Positions 18,351-26,651 of a stretch of 64,000 nucleotides of DNA are shown piece by piece. The notes beneath the pieces were generated by a model that was given only the letters and a program-made list of their open reading frames with translations, did no database searches and was not told where the DNA came from. Each line of letters opens with the position of its first letter. Within the stretch, counting starts at the first letter, position 1. The DNA is taken from NCBI RefSeq assembly GCF_023094165.1, contig NZ_JALMDK010000006.1, forward strand, positions 1 to 64,000, written 5' to 3'. The DNA is from Crossiella sp. S99.2. Its GTDB lineage: Bacteria; Actinomycetota; Actinomycetes; Mycobacteriales; Pseudonocardiaceae. The translations under genes were made by a program, and so were the position numbers.

Positions 18351-18476
18351 AGCTGCTCCCACCGGCGTGCCGAGGTGTGCACCACGTGTCACGCTGGGCT
18401 GGCACTGCAATTTCCCAGCGAACCCGGGGACCCGCGTGAGGTCGGGCCTCGAGGGGCGAGGAGAGGACGGTCAACG

Positions 18477-19346
18477 ATGACTGCTGTGTCCCATGGCGAA
18501 GGCCAGGCCCCCTACGGCACCGGAGCGGCCCCCGCGCCGGGTGGCCCGGCCAAGCGGGTCCGGGTGCACCACCTGCGTGAGCTGAAGGAACGCGGCGAGC
18601 CGTGGCCCATGCTCACCGCGTACGACACCTTCACCGCCGCGATCTTCGACCAGGCCGGGATCCCGGTGCTGCTGGTCGGCGATTCGGCCGCGAACACCGT
18701 CTACGGCTACCAGACCTCGCTGCCGGTCACAGTCGAGGAAATGCTGCCACTGGTCCGCGCGGTCACCCGCTCGGTGAAGAAGGCACTGGTGGTCGCCGAC
18801 CTGCCGTTCGGCTCCTACCAGGTCTCCCCCGAACAGGCGCTGACCACCGCGGTCCGGTTCATGAAGGACGGCCAGGCGCACGCGGTGAAGCTGGAGGGCG
18901 GCCGCCGGTTCGCCGCGCACGTGGAAGCGATCACCAGCGCGGGCGTGCCGGTGATGGGCCACCTCGGTTTCACCCCGCAGAGCGAGCACAACCTGGGCGG
19001 CTACCGGGTGCAGGGCCGTGGCGACGCCGGGGACGAGATGGTCGCCGACGCGCTGGCGCTGCAGGAGGCCGGGGCGTTCGCGGTGGTGCTGGAGATGGTG
19101 CCTGCCGATGTGGCCAAGCGGATCACCTCCGAGCTGGCCATCCCGACCGTGGGCATCGGCGCCGGTCCGGACTGCGACGCGCAGGTGCTGGTGTGGCAGG
19201 ACATGGCCGGGCTCAACCAGGGCAAGGCGCCGCGCTTCGTCAAGCGGTACGCGGATGTCGGCGGCGTGATCGCGGGCGCGGCGAACGAGTTCGCGGCCGA
19301 GGTACGGGGTCGGCAGTTCCCGGCGCCGGAGCACGTTTTCCACTGA
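18477..19346 (+). CDS. panB: 3-methyl-2-oxobutanoate hydroxymethyltransferase
   Basis: 289 residues from ATG 18477, with GAGGAGAGGA upstream. It transfers a hydroxymethyl group from 5,10-methylene-tetrahydrofolate to ketoisovalerate, the first step of pantothenate and CoA synthesis. The TIM barrel shows LTAYDTFTAAIFDQAGIPVLLVGDSAA (metal-binding Asp), the VADLPFGSY segment, KLEGG, the catalytic Glu in VVLEMVPADVAKRIT, and GIGAGPDCDAQVLVWQDM. The N-terminal 25 residues are a low-complexity extension. The other pantothenate genes are not in the window. Position near glnA2 and the Hip1-like genes matches M. tuberculosis Rv2225. Confidence 0.96.
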   Translation: MTAVSHGEGQAPYGTGAAPAPGGPAKRVRVHHLRELKERGEPWPMLTAYDTFTAAIFDQAGIPVLLVGDSAANTVYGYQTSLPVTVEEMLPLVRAVTRSVKKALVVADLPFGSYQVSPEQALTTAVRFMKDGQAHAVKLEGGRRFAAHVEAITSAGVPVMGHLGFTPQSEHNLGGYRVQGRGDAGDEMVADALALQEAGAFAVVLEMVPADVAKRITSELAIPTVGIGAGPDCDAQVLVWQDMAGLNQGKAPRFVKRYADVGGVIAGAANEFAAEVRGRQFPAPEHVFH

Positions 19347-19357
19347 ACGCACACACG

Positions 19358-19393
19358 AACGGCGGCCGCTCCCCGGTGGGGACGGCCGCCGTT
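19358..19393. terminator. Bidirectional hairpin terminator after panB
   Basis: An 11-bp stem (AACGGCGGCCG, 19358-19368, with CGGCCGCCGTT, 19383-19393) encloses a second short stem (TCCCC/GGGGA). The right arm ends in TTTG on the plus strand. It lies between the convergent panB and quinone-reductase genes and can serve both. Confidence 0.75.
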
Positions 19394-19400
19394 TGTCGTC

Positions 19401-20387
19401 TCAGACGTGGGACGCGGGCGCGGTGCCGTTGCCGAAAGGCCTGCCGCCCAAGGCTTCCCGGCCGTGCGGCTCGTACCAGTGGGTCAGATCCGGGCCCAGG
19501 GGCACGATCCGGGTCGGGTTGATGTTGTCGTGCGTGACGTAGTAGTGCCGCTTGATGTGGTCCCAGTCCACCGTGTCGCCGAAACCCGGTGTGGTGTACA
19601 GGTCGCGGGCGTAGGCCCACAGCACCGGCAGCTCGGCCAGCTTGTGCCGGTTGGTCTTGAAGTGGCCGTGGTAGACCGCGTCGAAGCGGACCAGGGTGGT
19701 GAACAGCCGGATGTCGGCTTCGGTGATGGTGTCCCCGACCAGGTAGCGGCGGGTGGACAGGCGTTCGGTGAGCTGGTCGAGGCGGGCGAACAGCGCGGTG
19801 AACGCCTCTTCGTAGGCGAGCTGGGTGGTGGCGAAGCCGCAGCGGTACACGCCGTTGTTGACGTCGTGGAAGATGCCCTCGCTGACCTCGTCGATCTCCG
19901 CACGCAGCTCGGCCGGGTACAGCTCGGGCGCGCCCGGCCGGTGCAGCGCGTGCCATTCGGTGTTGAGGTCCACGGTGATGTTCGGGTAGTCGTTGGTGAC
20001 CACCTCGCCGGTCTGGATGTCCACAATGGACGGAACGGTGACCCGGCCTTCGAACTCCGGGTCGGTGCGGTGGTAGGCCTGGGCCAGGTAGTCGATGCCC
20101 AGCACCGGATCCCGGCCGTCCGGATCGAGGGTGAACCGCCAGCCGCGCTCGTCCCGGATCGGGTCGACCACCGCCAGGGAGAGCGCGTCCTCCAGGCCGA
20201 GCAGCCTGCGCACGATCACCGCCCGGTGCGCCCACGGGCAGGCCAGTGACACCACCAGCCGGTAGCGGCCGCGTTCGGCCGGGAATCCCGAGGAGCCGTC
20301 GGCGGTGATCCGCCGGGTGAACCGGTTGGCCTGCCGCACCCACTCGCCGCGGGCGGAGGTCTCCTTGCCGAACTGCGCACCAGCCAT
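19401..20387 (-). CDS. Glutathionyl-hydroquinone reductase-like (GST superfamily)
   Basis: 328 residues, typical for the xi-class GST / YqjG family. The N-terminal thioredoxin fold carries the catalytic Cys50 in SLACPWAHRAVIVRRL. The C-terminal helical domain has the family signatures NDYPNIT, GIFHDVNNGVYRCGFATTQ, YLVGDTITEADIRLFTTLVRFD, and the terminal HYYVTHDNINPTRIVPLGP. The family reduces thiol-quinone conjugates. Actinobacteria generally use mycothiol, so the cellular thiol here is probably mycothiol rather than glutathione (inference). Start ATG 20387. Transcribed toward panB and separated from it by a terminator. Confidence 0.9.
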   Translation of the reverse strand: MAGAQFGKETSARGEWVRQANRFTRRITADGSSGFPAERGRYRLVVSLACPWAHRAVIVRRLLGLEDALSLAVVDPIRDERGWRFTLDPDGRDPVLGIDYLAQAYHRTDPEFEGRVTVPSIVDIQTGEVVTNDYPNITVDLNTEWHALHRPGAPELYPAELRAEIDEVSEGIFHDVNNGVYRCGFATTQLAYEEAFTALFARLDQLTERLSTRRYLVGDTITEADIRLFTTLVRFDAVYHGHFKTNRHKLAELPVLWAYARDLYTTPGFGDTVDWDHIKRHYYVTHDNINPTRIVPLGPDLTHWYEPHGREALGGRPFGNGTAPASHV

Positions 20388-20461
20388 GCGCCCGAATCTA
20401 CGGTCTGGGGGACGATGATGGCCTTCATCCCATCAGGTAGACACGATTAGGAGCGGTGCGC

Positions 20462-21418
20462 GTGCGGACCTTCTACCCGGAGATCGAGCCCTACGACAGC
20501 GGCTGGCTGGAGGTCGGCGACGGCCAGCGGATCTACTGGGAGACCAGCGGAAACCCCGACGGCAAGCCCGCGGTGTTCCTGCACGGCGGCCCCGGCGGCG
20601 GCACCTCGGCCGACCAGCGCCGGGTGTTCGACCCGGCCGCCTACCGGATCGTGCTGTTCGACCAGCGCGGCTGCGGCCAGAGCACCCCGCACGCCGGCGA
20701 TCCGGCCACCGACCTGTCGGTGAACACCACCTGGCACCTGGTCGCCGACATGGAGCGGCTGCGCGAGCACCTGGCCATCGACGCCTGGCAGGTCTTCGGC
20801 GGCTCCTGGGGCAGCACCCTCGCCCTGGCCTACGCCCAGACCCACCCGGACCGGGTCACCGAACTGGTGCTGCGCGGCATCTTCACCTTGCGCCGCAACG
20901 AGTTGGAGTTCTACTACCAGGGCGGCGCGGGCTTCCTCTTCCCGGCGGAATGGCAGACCGTGCTGGACCAGCTCACCGAGCCGGAACGCGCGGACGTGCT
21001 GCACGCCTACCACCGCCGCCTGGCCGACCCGGACCCCGCGGTGTGGCAGCCCGCGGCCATCGCCTGGAGCACCTGGGAGGGCGCCACCAGCAGGCTGCAC
21101 CAGGACCCGGACAAGATCGCGCACTACGCGGAGCCGACCTTCGCCGCCGCCTTCGCCCGGATCGAGACGCACTACTTCGTCAACGGCGGCTTCTACGCCG
21201 ACGGCCAGCTCATCCGGGACGCGGACAAGCTCGCCGGCATCCCGACCGTGCTGGTGCAGGGCCGCTACGACGTGGTGACCCCGCTGGTGACGGCCTGGGA
21301 ACTGCACCGCGCGCTGCCCGGTTCGGAGCTGATCATTGTGCCGGACGCGGGCCACGCCTTCAACGAACCCGGCACCCTGCACCACCTGATCGAGGCGACG
21401 GACCGGTTCAGGCGCTGA
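20462..21418 (+). CDS. pip: Prolyl aminopeptidase (proline iminopeptidase)
   Basis: 318 residues. GTG 20462 is chosen because TAGGAG stands eight bases upstream; a GTG six bases earlier would be too close. This S33 serine peptidase removes N-terminal proline. Motifs: oxyanion HGGPGGG (41-47), FDQRGCGQSTPH (65-77) and nucleophile elbow GGSWGS (Ser115). The late DAGHAFNEPG provides the His, and VQGRYDVVTP the Asp. Cytosolic. Convergent with the BtuF-like gene, overlapping by 11 bases. Confidence 0.94.
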   Translation: MRTFYPEIEPYDSGWLEVGDGQRIYWETSGNPDGKPAVFLHGGPGGGTSADQRRVFDPAAYRIVLFDQRGCGQSTPHAGDPATDLSVNTTWHLVADMERLREHLAIDAWQVFGGSWGSTLALAYAQTHPDRVTELVLRGIFTLRRNELEFYYQGGAGFLFPAEWQTVLDQLTEPERADVLHAYHRRLADPDPAVWQPAAIAWSTWEGATSRLHQDPDKIAHYAEPTFAAAFARIETHYFVNGGFYADGQLIRDADKLAGIPTVLVQGRYDVVTPLVTAWELHRALPGSELIIVPDAGHAFNEPGTLHHLIEATDRFRR

Positions 21419-22154
21419 ACGCCGCCGCCAGCTCGGCCCTGGCCGGCACCAGCGAGGGCCCGTACCAGGTGAGCAGGCGGCCGGAGAGCAGTACGCAGCG
21501 GCGGCCCGGGAAGACCTCCGGGCCGTCGGTGGCGGTGAACTCGTACGGCTCGTCCGGCAGCACCACCAGGTCCGCGCCGCAGCCGAGCAGTTCGGCCAGC
21601 GGCGGACGCGGGTAGCGGTCGGGGTGATCGGCGTAGACGTTGCCGAAACCCAGGCGGCGCAACACGTCTCCGGCGAAGGTGGCGCGGCCGAGCACCACCC
21701 ACGGGCGGCGCCAGACCGGGACCAGCACGGTGCCGCGCTGCTCGGGCAGGTCCGTCCACAGCTCGCGGGCCTGTCGCAGCCAGCCGGGATCGGCGGTGAA
21801 GACCTCGCGGAAGAAGCGGTCCAGGGAGTCCAGGGCGGCCGGGACGGTGGCGGGGGCCGCGGTCACCCAGACCGGGATGCCGGCGGCGCGCAGCTGGGCG
21901 ACGTCCTCCGGCCGGTTCTCCTCGGCGTTGGCCAGCACCAGATCCGGTTGGGCGGCAAGGACATCAGGCACCCGAGGGTACTTGGAGCCGCCGATCCGCG
22001 GCAGGTCCAGCGGCGGGTGGGTGCAGTAGTCGGTGACCCCGGCGAGCACGCCCGGCACGGTGGCCGCCACCGCCTCGGTGAGCGAGGGGACCAGCGAGAC
22101 GACCCGCCTCGGCACAGCACCGAGGCGGACCGGTTCGCCGAGGTCATCGCGCAT
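21408..22154 (-). CDS. BtuF-like helical-backbone metal receptor, no signal peptide
   Basis: 248 residues. The sequence RRVVSLVPSLTEAV, then GVTDYCTHPP, PRIGGSKYPRVPDVLAAQPDLVLANAEENRPEDVAQLRAAGIPVWV, matches the cobalamin/iron periplasmic-binding fold. No export signal is present in either the chosen start or its surroundings, so this is probably a cytosolic member of the family. Its ligand is unknown. No ABC permease or ATPase is adjacent, and no cobalamin riboswitch is seen upstream. The ATG abuts the npdG stop on the same strand, so the two are probably co-transcribed. Confidence 0.82.
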   Translation of the reverse strand: MRDDLGEPVRLGAVPRRVVSLVPSLTEAVAATVPGVLAGVTDYCTHPPLDLPRIGGSKYPRVPDVLAAQPDLVLANAEENRPEDVAQLRAAGIPVWVTAAPATVPAALDSLDRFFREVFTADPGWLRQARELWTDLPEQRGTVLVPVWRRPWVVLGRATFAGDVLRRLGFGNVYADHPDRYPRPPLAELLGCGADLVVLPDEPYEFTATDGPEVFPGRRCVLLSGRLLTWYGPSLVPARAELAAAFSA

Positions 22155-22826
22155 TCAGACGCCGGTGATCCGGACGCCCGCGTGCGTCTTGTGCCGCCGG
22201 TTGACCGCGATCAGGTTGGCGGTCAGCGCCTCCACCTGGCCGGCGTTGCGCAGCCTGCCGCCGAAGATCCCGCGCATGCCGGGGATGGTGTCGGCCAGCG
22301 CGCGCACCAGGTCGGTGGCCTCGCGGTCATCGCCGAGCACCAGCACGTCGGTGTCCACAGTGGACACTTCGGGGTCGGCCAGCAGCACCGCGGAGACGTG
22401 GTGGAAGGCGGCGGTGACCCGGGAGTCCGGGAGCAGCCCCTCGGCCTGCTGGGCGGCGCTGCCCTCGGCCACCGCCAGCGCGAACGGGCCCTGCTTGTCG
22501 AAGCCGAGCGGGTTCACACAGTCGATGACGATCTTCCCGGCGAGCTGCTCGCGCAGCGCGGTCAGGGTCGGCTCGTGCGCCTCCCAGGGCACCGCGACCA
22601 GGACCAGGTCGGCGGCGGTGGCGCAGGCGGCGTTGTCCGCGCCGGAGACCGCGCCCCCGCTCAGCTCGGCCAGTTCGGCGGCGGCGGACTCGGCGCGGGC
22701 GGCGTCGCGGGACCCGATGACGACCTTCAGCCCGGCCCGCGCCCAGCGGTAGGCCAGGCCCTTGCCCTGTGGGCCGGTGCCGCCGAGCACCCCGACCGTC
22801 AACCCGCGCACGTCCTGCTCGCTCAC
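22155..22826 (-). CDS. npdG: F420-dependent NADP reductase
   Basis: 223 residues. It moves hydride between reduced F420 and NADP, linking the F420 pool to NADPH. The N-terminal Rossmann motif is VGVLGGTGPQGKGLAYRWARAG, followed by VVIGSRDAARAES (2'-phosphate binding). LVLVAVPWEAHEPTL, VIDCVNPL and the GLLPDSRVTAAFHHVSA segment match NPDG-family proteins. It fits with the F420-type oxidoreductase at 12 kb. It is immediately upstream of the BtuF-like gene (adjacent stop and start). Confidence 0.93.
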   Translation of the reverse strand: MSEQDVRGLTVGVLGGTGPQGKGLAYRWARAGLKVVIGSRDAARAESAAAELAELSGGAVSGADNAACATAADLVLVAVPWEAHEPTLTALREQLAGKIVIDCVNPLGFDKQGPFALAVAEGSAAQQAEGLLPDSRVTAAFHHVSAVLLADPEVSTVDTDVLVLGDDREATDLVRALADTIPGMRGIFGGRLRNAGQVEALTANLIAVNRRHKTHAGVRITGV

Positions 22827-22889
22827 TTCGCCTCCAACGACTCCGGTGGAACTATCCCCGCACCCTACGCAACCGTCTGGTGTGGAGGG

Positions 22890-24305
22890 TCATTCCGTCT
22901 CGAAGGACACCTTGCGCCGCAGGGGATCCGCCTCCACCAGCCGCACCCGCACCCGGCCTGCCTCGACCAGGCCCGCGCCCCGGCACTTGGCCAGCACCGG
23001 CGGTTCGGTGACGAAGATCTCGCCGCCCTCGGCGTTGGTGCGCAACACCACCGCGGCGAAGCTCTGCCCCACCTCATCGGCCAGCAGCCAGGACTCCACC
23101 TGGTCGATGCAGGCCCGGTCCACCTGGGCGGCCTGCCGGTCGGATGCCTCCATGGCCGCGGGTAGCTCGGGCAGCGCCGTGCGCACCCACTCCGGCACCG
23201 GCGCCCCGGCGGCCACGGCCAGGCACACCTCGGTGGCGAACCGGTCGACCAGCCTGCGCAGCGGGGCGGTGACATGCGCGTAGGAGGCGCCGATCCCGGC
23301 GTGCGTGGTCACCTCGGGCGGGGCGCCGTCGAAGGCGGTGTAGCCCGCGCCGCGCAACAGCCGGGTCGCGTCGGTGGACAGCGCCAGCGAGGTCGGTTCG
23401 GCCGGGTCCAGCCCGGCGAGCAGTTCGGCCGCCGGCATCTCCTCGGGCCAGTCCAGGCCCAGCGCGGCGGCGGTGCGGCGCAGCTCGTGCACCGCACCCT
23501 CGTTGGCATCGGGCAGCGTGCGCAGGATGCCGATCCCGGCCTCGAGCATGATCCGGGCCGCGCACATGCCGGTGAGCAGGGAGATCTCCGCGTTCCAGCC
23601 GTCGACCTCGGTCCGCGGCCGCACCACCAGCCGCCAGCCACCCGCGCCGTCGGGCTGGATCTCCTGTTCGGGCAGGGCCAGTTCGATCGCGCCGCGCCGC
23701 ACGGCCAATCCCCGGCGCAGCCTGCCCAGTTCGGGCAGTGCGGCCACCGAGGGATGCACGGTGCCGTCGGCGATGGCGGCCTGCACGGTGGCGTAGTCGA
23801 ACTGGGCGGTGGAGCGCACGATCGCGCGCTCCACGTGCACCCCGGTCGGCTCACCGTCGTCGTCCAGTTCGATGGTCCACAGCACCGCGTTGCGCACCTG
23901 GTCCGGCAGCAGGCTCGCCGCGTCCTCGGACAGCACCGGCGGGTGCAGCGGCACACTGCCGTCCGGCAGGTACAGCGTCTGCCCGCGTCTGCGCACCTCG
24001 GCGTCCAGCGCCCCGCCGGGCGGCACCACCGCACCCAGGTCGGCGATCGCGTAGTGCACCCGGAACCCACTGGCCAGCCGCCGCACGCACACGGCCTGGT
24101 CCAGATCCTTGGCGCCCGGCGGATCAATGGTCACCAGCGGCACTTCGGTGGCATCCCGCCGCGGCAACCGGTGCACGGTCTCACTGGAGGTCTGCTCCGC
24201 CTCGGCCAGCGCCGCGGTCGGGAACTCCCCCGGCAGCCCGAACTCGACCCGGATCGCGGCGAAGTCCGCCGCGGCCCTGGTGTCGCGTTCCGGCGCGCGC
24301 TCCAC
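22890..24305 (-). CDS. RNB-domain exoribonuclease (RNase II/R-like)
   Basis: 471 residues, shorter than RNase R and without obvious cold-shock domains, as in many actinobacterial RNB proteins. Residues 55-70 hold the catalytic acidic cluster DPPGAKDLDQAV (Asp61, Asp67, Asp69). Further RNB motifs are YAIADLGAVVPPGGALDAEVRRRG, LPDQVRNAVLWTIELDDDG and the late YAHVTAPLRRLVDRFATEV. The last 70 residues resemble a small S1-like beta domain. It degrades single-stranded RNA 3' to 5'. Start GTG 24305. Confidence 0.92.
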   Translation of the reverse strand: MERAPERDTRAAADFAAIRVEFGLPGEFPTAALAEAEQTSSETVHRLPRRDATEVPLVTIDPPGAKDLDQAVCVRRLASGFRVHYAIADLGAVVPPGGALDAEVRRRGQTLYLPDGSVPLHPPVLSEDAASLLPDQVRNAVLWTIELDDDGEPTGVHVERAIVRSTAQFDYATVQAAIADGTVHPSVAALPELGRLRRGLAVRRGAIELALPEQEIQPDGAGGWRLVVRPRTEVDGWNAEISLLTGMCAARIMLEAGIGILRTLPDANEGAVHELRRTAAALGLDWPEEMPAAELLAGLDPAEPTSLALSTDATRLLRGAGYTAFDGAPPEVTTHAGIGASYAHVTAPLRRLVDRFATEVCLAVAAGAPVPEWVRTALPELPAAMEASDRQAAQVDRACIDQVESWLLADEVGQSFAAVVLRTNAEGGEIFVTEPPVLAKCRGAGLVEAGRVRVRLVEADPLRRKVSFETE

Positions 24306-24325
24306 GCCAGCCAGCCTATGCGCCG

Positions 24326-24517
24326 TCAGTCATCGTCGTCGTCCCACTTACGCCGTTGCGCGTCCGCGGCCTCGTTGCGCTCCCGGGATATCTCCAGCGC
24401 ACGCTCGGCCGAAGCCTGATCCGGATAGGGACCCATCCGCTCCGCCGCCTTGCACCCGAGCCCGTGCTCGACCTCATGGTGCCGCAGGCAGTAGTACCAA
24501 CCGTTGAGATCCACCAC
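24326..24517 (-). CDS. Conserved small actinobacterial protein, function unknown
   Basis: 63 residues. It reads NGWYYCLRHHEVEHGLGC then a segment GPYPDQASAERALEISRER and an acidic tail of five Asp. The paired Cys/His at the front could bind a metal. I recall short proteins of this layout being widespread in actinomycetes, with no assigned role. It lies 20 bases downstream of the RNB gene start on the same strand, so it is probably transcribed ahead of it. Confidence 0.7.
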   Translation of the reverse strand: MVDLNGWYYCLRHHEVEHGLGCKAAERMGPYPDQASAERALEISRERNEAADAQRRKWDDDDD

Positions 24518-24589
24518 ACACCGACCCTTTCATGCGGGGCAGCGCATGTCACTCCGACGCCACGGTGGCAACGGGGCCGGTCTGGTACC

Positions 24590-25027
24590 TCAGCGCAGCC
24601 TGCCGGTCAGCGCCCTGGCCTGCTCGCGCATCCGATCCATCAGCCCAGCAAGCTCGGCGCCCAGCTCGGGTGGCTTGCCGTCAGCGGCGCAGCAGGGCGG
24701 TTTGGTCCGCCTGCCCGTGGGAACCGGGATGTCGGCGAGGTTGTACAGCCGGGTGTAGACATCCAGGCCGGGGTCGGCGTTGTCGTGCGGTCCGAGCAGC
24801 ACGATCACCGCCGACCTCGAACTCTCGAAGGCGACCACGACCCGCAACGCGCCGTAGAGGTGACTGACACAGAAATGGTCGACGCCCGTGCCGTGCAGTC
24901 GGTACTGCATGGCCGCGCAGCCGCGCTGCTTGAGATCGGCCAGCCAGTGGTCGTAGCTCTTGCGCTGCCTGCCCTTCAGGCTCTTGCCGTACCCGACCGC
25001 CAGCCGGTCTGCCGTGACTCGGACCAT
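24590..25027 (-). CDS. Probable RelE/HigB-like toxin
   Basis: 145 residues from ATG 25027; a TTG 18 bases upstream is possible. A basic N-terminus (GYGKSLKGRQRKSYDHWLADL) is followed by beta-rich sequence QYRLHGTGVDHFCVSHLYGALRVVVAFESSRSAVIVLLGPHD. The ALRV...VLLGPHD ending resembles the C-terminal strand and active-site region of RelE/HigB mRNA interferases. A Cys pair and helical tail follow. It sits 41 bases downstream of a MerR-like HTH gene that has a perfect operator. The toxin role is inferred from fold pattern and context. Confidence 0.6.
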   Translation of the reverse strand: MVRVTADRLAVGYGKSLKGRQRKSYDHWLADLKQRGCAAMQYRLHGTGVDHFCVSHLYGALRVVVAFESSRSAVIVLLGPHDNADPGLDVYTRLYNLADIPVPTGRRTKPPCCAADGKPPELGAELAGLMDRMREQARALTGRLR

Positions 25028-25068
25028 AAACGCAGAGTGCCACAACCATCACGGACAGCGATAATCCG

Positions 25069-25512
25069 TCACAGCTCGACGACGTCCCCACGCCGCACTC
25101 TGGCCAGGGATTCCCGCAGGTCGCTCCGGTCCAGCAAGGCCTGGTCGGCCAGGCGATCCCAGAGCTGGTCCACCAGGTTGCCCGGTTTCGCGCCGGCCGC
25201 CCGGAGTTCGCGGACCAGGCCCATGACCGCGTGCAGGCTGCGCGGATCGACCCGCCGGCTACTGGAGTCACCCTCGGCCTCGGTCAGCACGCCCCGGTCC
25301 AGCCAGGCGCGGACGGTCGGTGTGGTGACCTCGAGCAGCTGGGCCGTGACCGAGACCCGCACCGGGGCCAGGCAGGCGACCCGCTTGCGCACCAGGGCAC
25401 GCAACCGGGCGGCGGTCCGCGGGTCGGCGTCCTCGGCGATGCCTTCCAGCTCGCCGATGAAGCCGAACTGCTCGCAGGTCTCCTGACGCTCGCGGTCGAC
25501 CGTGTTACCCAT
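25069..25512 (-). CDS. HTH antitoxin-like DNA-binding protein
   Basis: 147 residues from ATG 25512, preceded by GGGAGGTGGAG; a start 33 bases upstream would run into the operator. An N-terminal helical segment is followed by a MerR/excisionase-like HTH (VSVTAQLLEVTTPTVRAWLDRGVLTE) and a wing ending SSRRVDPRSLHAVM. The C-terminal helix could bind the partner toxin. It is the first gene of a two-gene unit with the RelE-like gene, so it probably represses its own operon by binding the inverted repeat just upstream. Confidence 0.68.
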   Translation of the reverse strand: MGNTVDRERQETCEQFGFIGELEGIAEDADPRTAARLRALVRKRVACLAPVRVSVTAQLLEVTTPTVRAWLDRGVLTEAEGDSSSRRVDPRSLHAVMGLVRELRAAGAKPGNLVDQLWDRLADQALLDRSDLRESLARVRRGDVVEL

Positions 25513-25537
25513 GACTCCACCTCCCACCACCGGGTTG

Positions 25538-25566
25538 CTTTCCAAAATGGTAGCAGTTTTGGAAAG
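25538..25566. promoter_or_regulatory. Perfect inverted-repeat operator of the toxin-antitoxin unit
   Basis: Two 10-base arms, CTTTCCAAAA (25538-25547) and TTTTGGAAAG (25557-25566), are perfect complements around the spacer TGGTAGCAG. The element lies 26 bases upstream of the antitoxin start, where the promoter must be. It is markedly AT-rich for this DNA, consistent with a protein-binding site. Confidence 0.75.
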
Positions 25567-25575
25567 CGAGTGGGG

Positions 25576-26628
25576 TCACCAGGACGGGTTGGGGCGGTTC
25601 CCGGAGCCGGTCGGGCCGAATGGCTGGTCGTAGCCCGGCTCCTCGGGTTCCTCCGGCGGCGGGCCGAAGGTGCGCTGGCCGGGCACCGGCTGACTCGGCG
25701 CCGACTGAACCGGCACCGGCTGGCTCGGCGGGCCGGGCGGCGCGTTCATGCCCGGCATCCCGGGCGGTGGGGTGCCCAGGCCCGGCGGCGGGGTGTGCTG
25801 GCCGCGGTAGCCGGGGGGCGGCGCGCCGAAGCCGGGTGCGGGCGAGCCCGCGGGCGGGGTGCTCAGCGGAGACGGGTGCTGGGGCGGGGCTTGCTGCGCA
25901 CCCGGATGCTGCGCCCCGGTGTGCGGTGCTCCTGCCTGCTGCGCGCCGGAATGCTGCGCCCCGGAGTGTTGCGGGGCGGGGCTGTGGTGCGGCGGGTGCG
26001 GCAGCGGCGGGTTGTGCTGCTGCGCGGGCGGTGCGGACGGGATGCCGGCGCCCGCGACGAACGGGGACGGGGCGGGCGGCGGGGGGAACTCGAAGAGCGG
26101 GGGCTCGCCGTGCGGCGGTGTGGGCGGCGGAGCCGGGGGCGGGGCGGGGGTGCTCGCGGGTTCGTTGGCCGGCAGCGGCGGGACCGGCCTCGGGGCGACC
26201 GCGGGCTGCACGAAACCGGACTGCTGGTTCGGGATCGGGTCCAGGCAGGAGACCAGGACCCGTTTGTCCTCGGGGTTGGGGATGCGGGCGCCGTTGCGCT
26301 CGCGGTAGACCAGTTCGCCGTCGCCGTCGATCTCCACCAGGCAGCCGACCTCGGCCAGCTGGTCCTCGTCCAGGTCGACCAGGAACTCGTACCGGGACGG
26401 CACCACCCGGTACACCGGCCAGGGCAGGTGGCCGTAGGCCTGGTGGAACTCCGCGAGCAGGTGCACCATCTGCTGCTGCCAGGGCAGCGGCATGGACTCG
26501 GCCAGGGATCTGGGCAGCACCGCGTACCCGCTGTCCACGCCGTGCCGGGCGCCGCTGAGGTAGTCCGCGAGCGGGCTGCTGGAGGCCGGGGGCCGTCCAG
26601 GGCGCGGGATCGGGTCGTTGCTGAACAT
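25576..26628 (-). CDS. Proline-rich cytosolic protein of the T4SS-like operon
   Basis: 350 residues from ATG 26628 with GGGAGG six bases upstream. Residues about 10-135 form a conserved-looking globular part (SLAESMPLPWQQQMVHLLAEFHQ, VYRVVPSRYEFLVDLDEDQLAEVGCLVEIDGDGELVY). The rest is disordered: proline stretches, a (Q/H)-(S/P/A)-G-A-Q repeat run, and a glycine/proline tail. No signal peptide or membrane segment. It is the last gene of the operon. I do not recognise a named family. A scaffold or regulator of the secretion apparatus is a guess from position only. Confidence 0.75.
   Translation of the reverse strand: MFSNDPIPRPGRPPASSSPLADYLSGARHGVDSGYAVLPRSLAESMPLPWQQQMVHLLAEFHQAYGHLPWPVYRVVPSRYEFLVDLDEDQLAEVGCLVEIDGDGELVYRERNGARIPNPEDKRVLVSCLDPIPNQQSGFVQPAVAPRPVPPLPANEPASTPAPPPAPPPTPPHGEPPLFEFPPPPAPSPFVAGAGIPSAPPAQQHNPPLPHPPHHSPAPQHSGAQHSGAQQAGAPHTGAQHPGAQQAPPQHPSPLSTPPAGSPAPGFGAPPPGYRGQHTPPPGLGTPPPGMPGMNAPPGPPSQPVPVQSAPSQPVPGQRTFGPPPEEPEEPGYDQPFGPTGSGNRPNPSW
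25885..25980. repeat. In-frame GC-rich short tandem repeats
   Basis: Imperfect repeats with the core TGCTGCGC(C)CCGG occur about every 15-30 bases. They encode the HSGAQ/QAGAP/HTGAQ/HPGAQ pentapeptide-like run in the proline-rich protein. Such tracts can vary in copy number by slippage. Confidence 0.6.
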
Positions 26629-26651
26629 GCGCTGCCTCCCTTGGGGTCGCC

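Noticed and set aside
25885..25980. CRISPR-like array
   Set aside because: The repeats are short, imperfect, in-frame and without unique spacers of constant length; they are coding repeats. No CRISPR array or cas gene was seen elsewhere.
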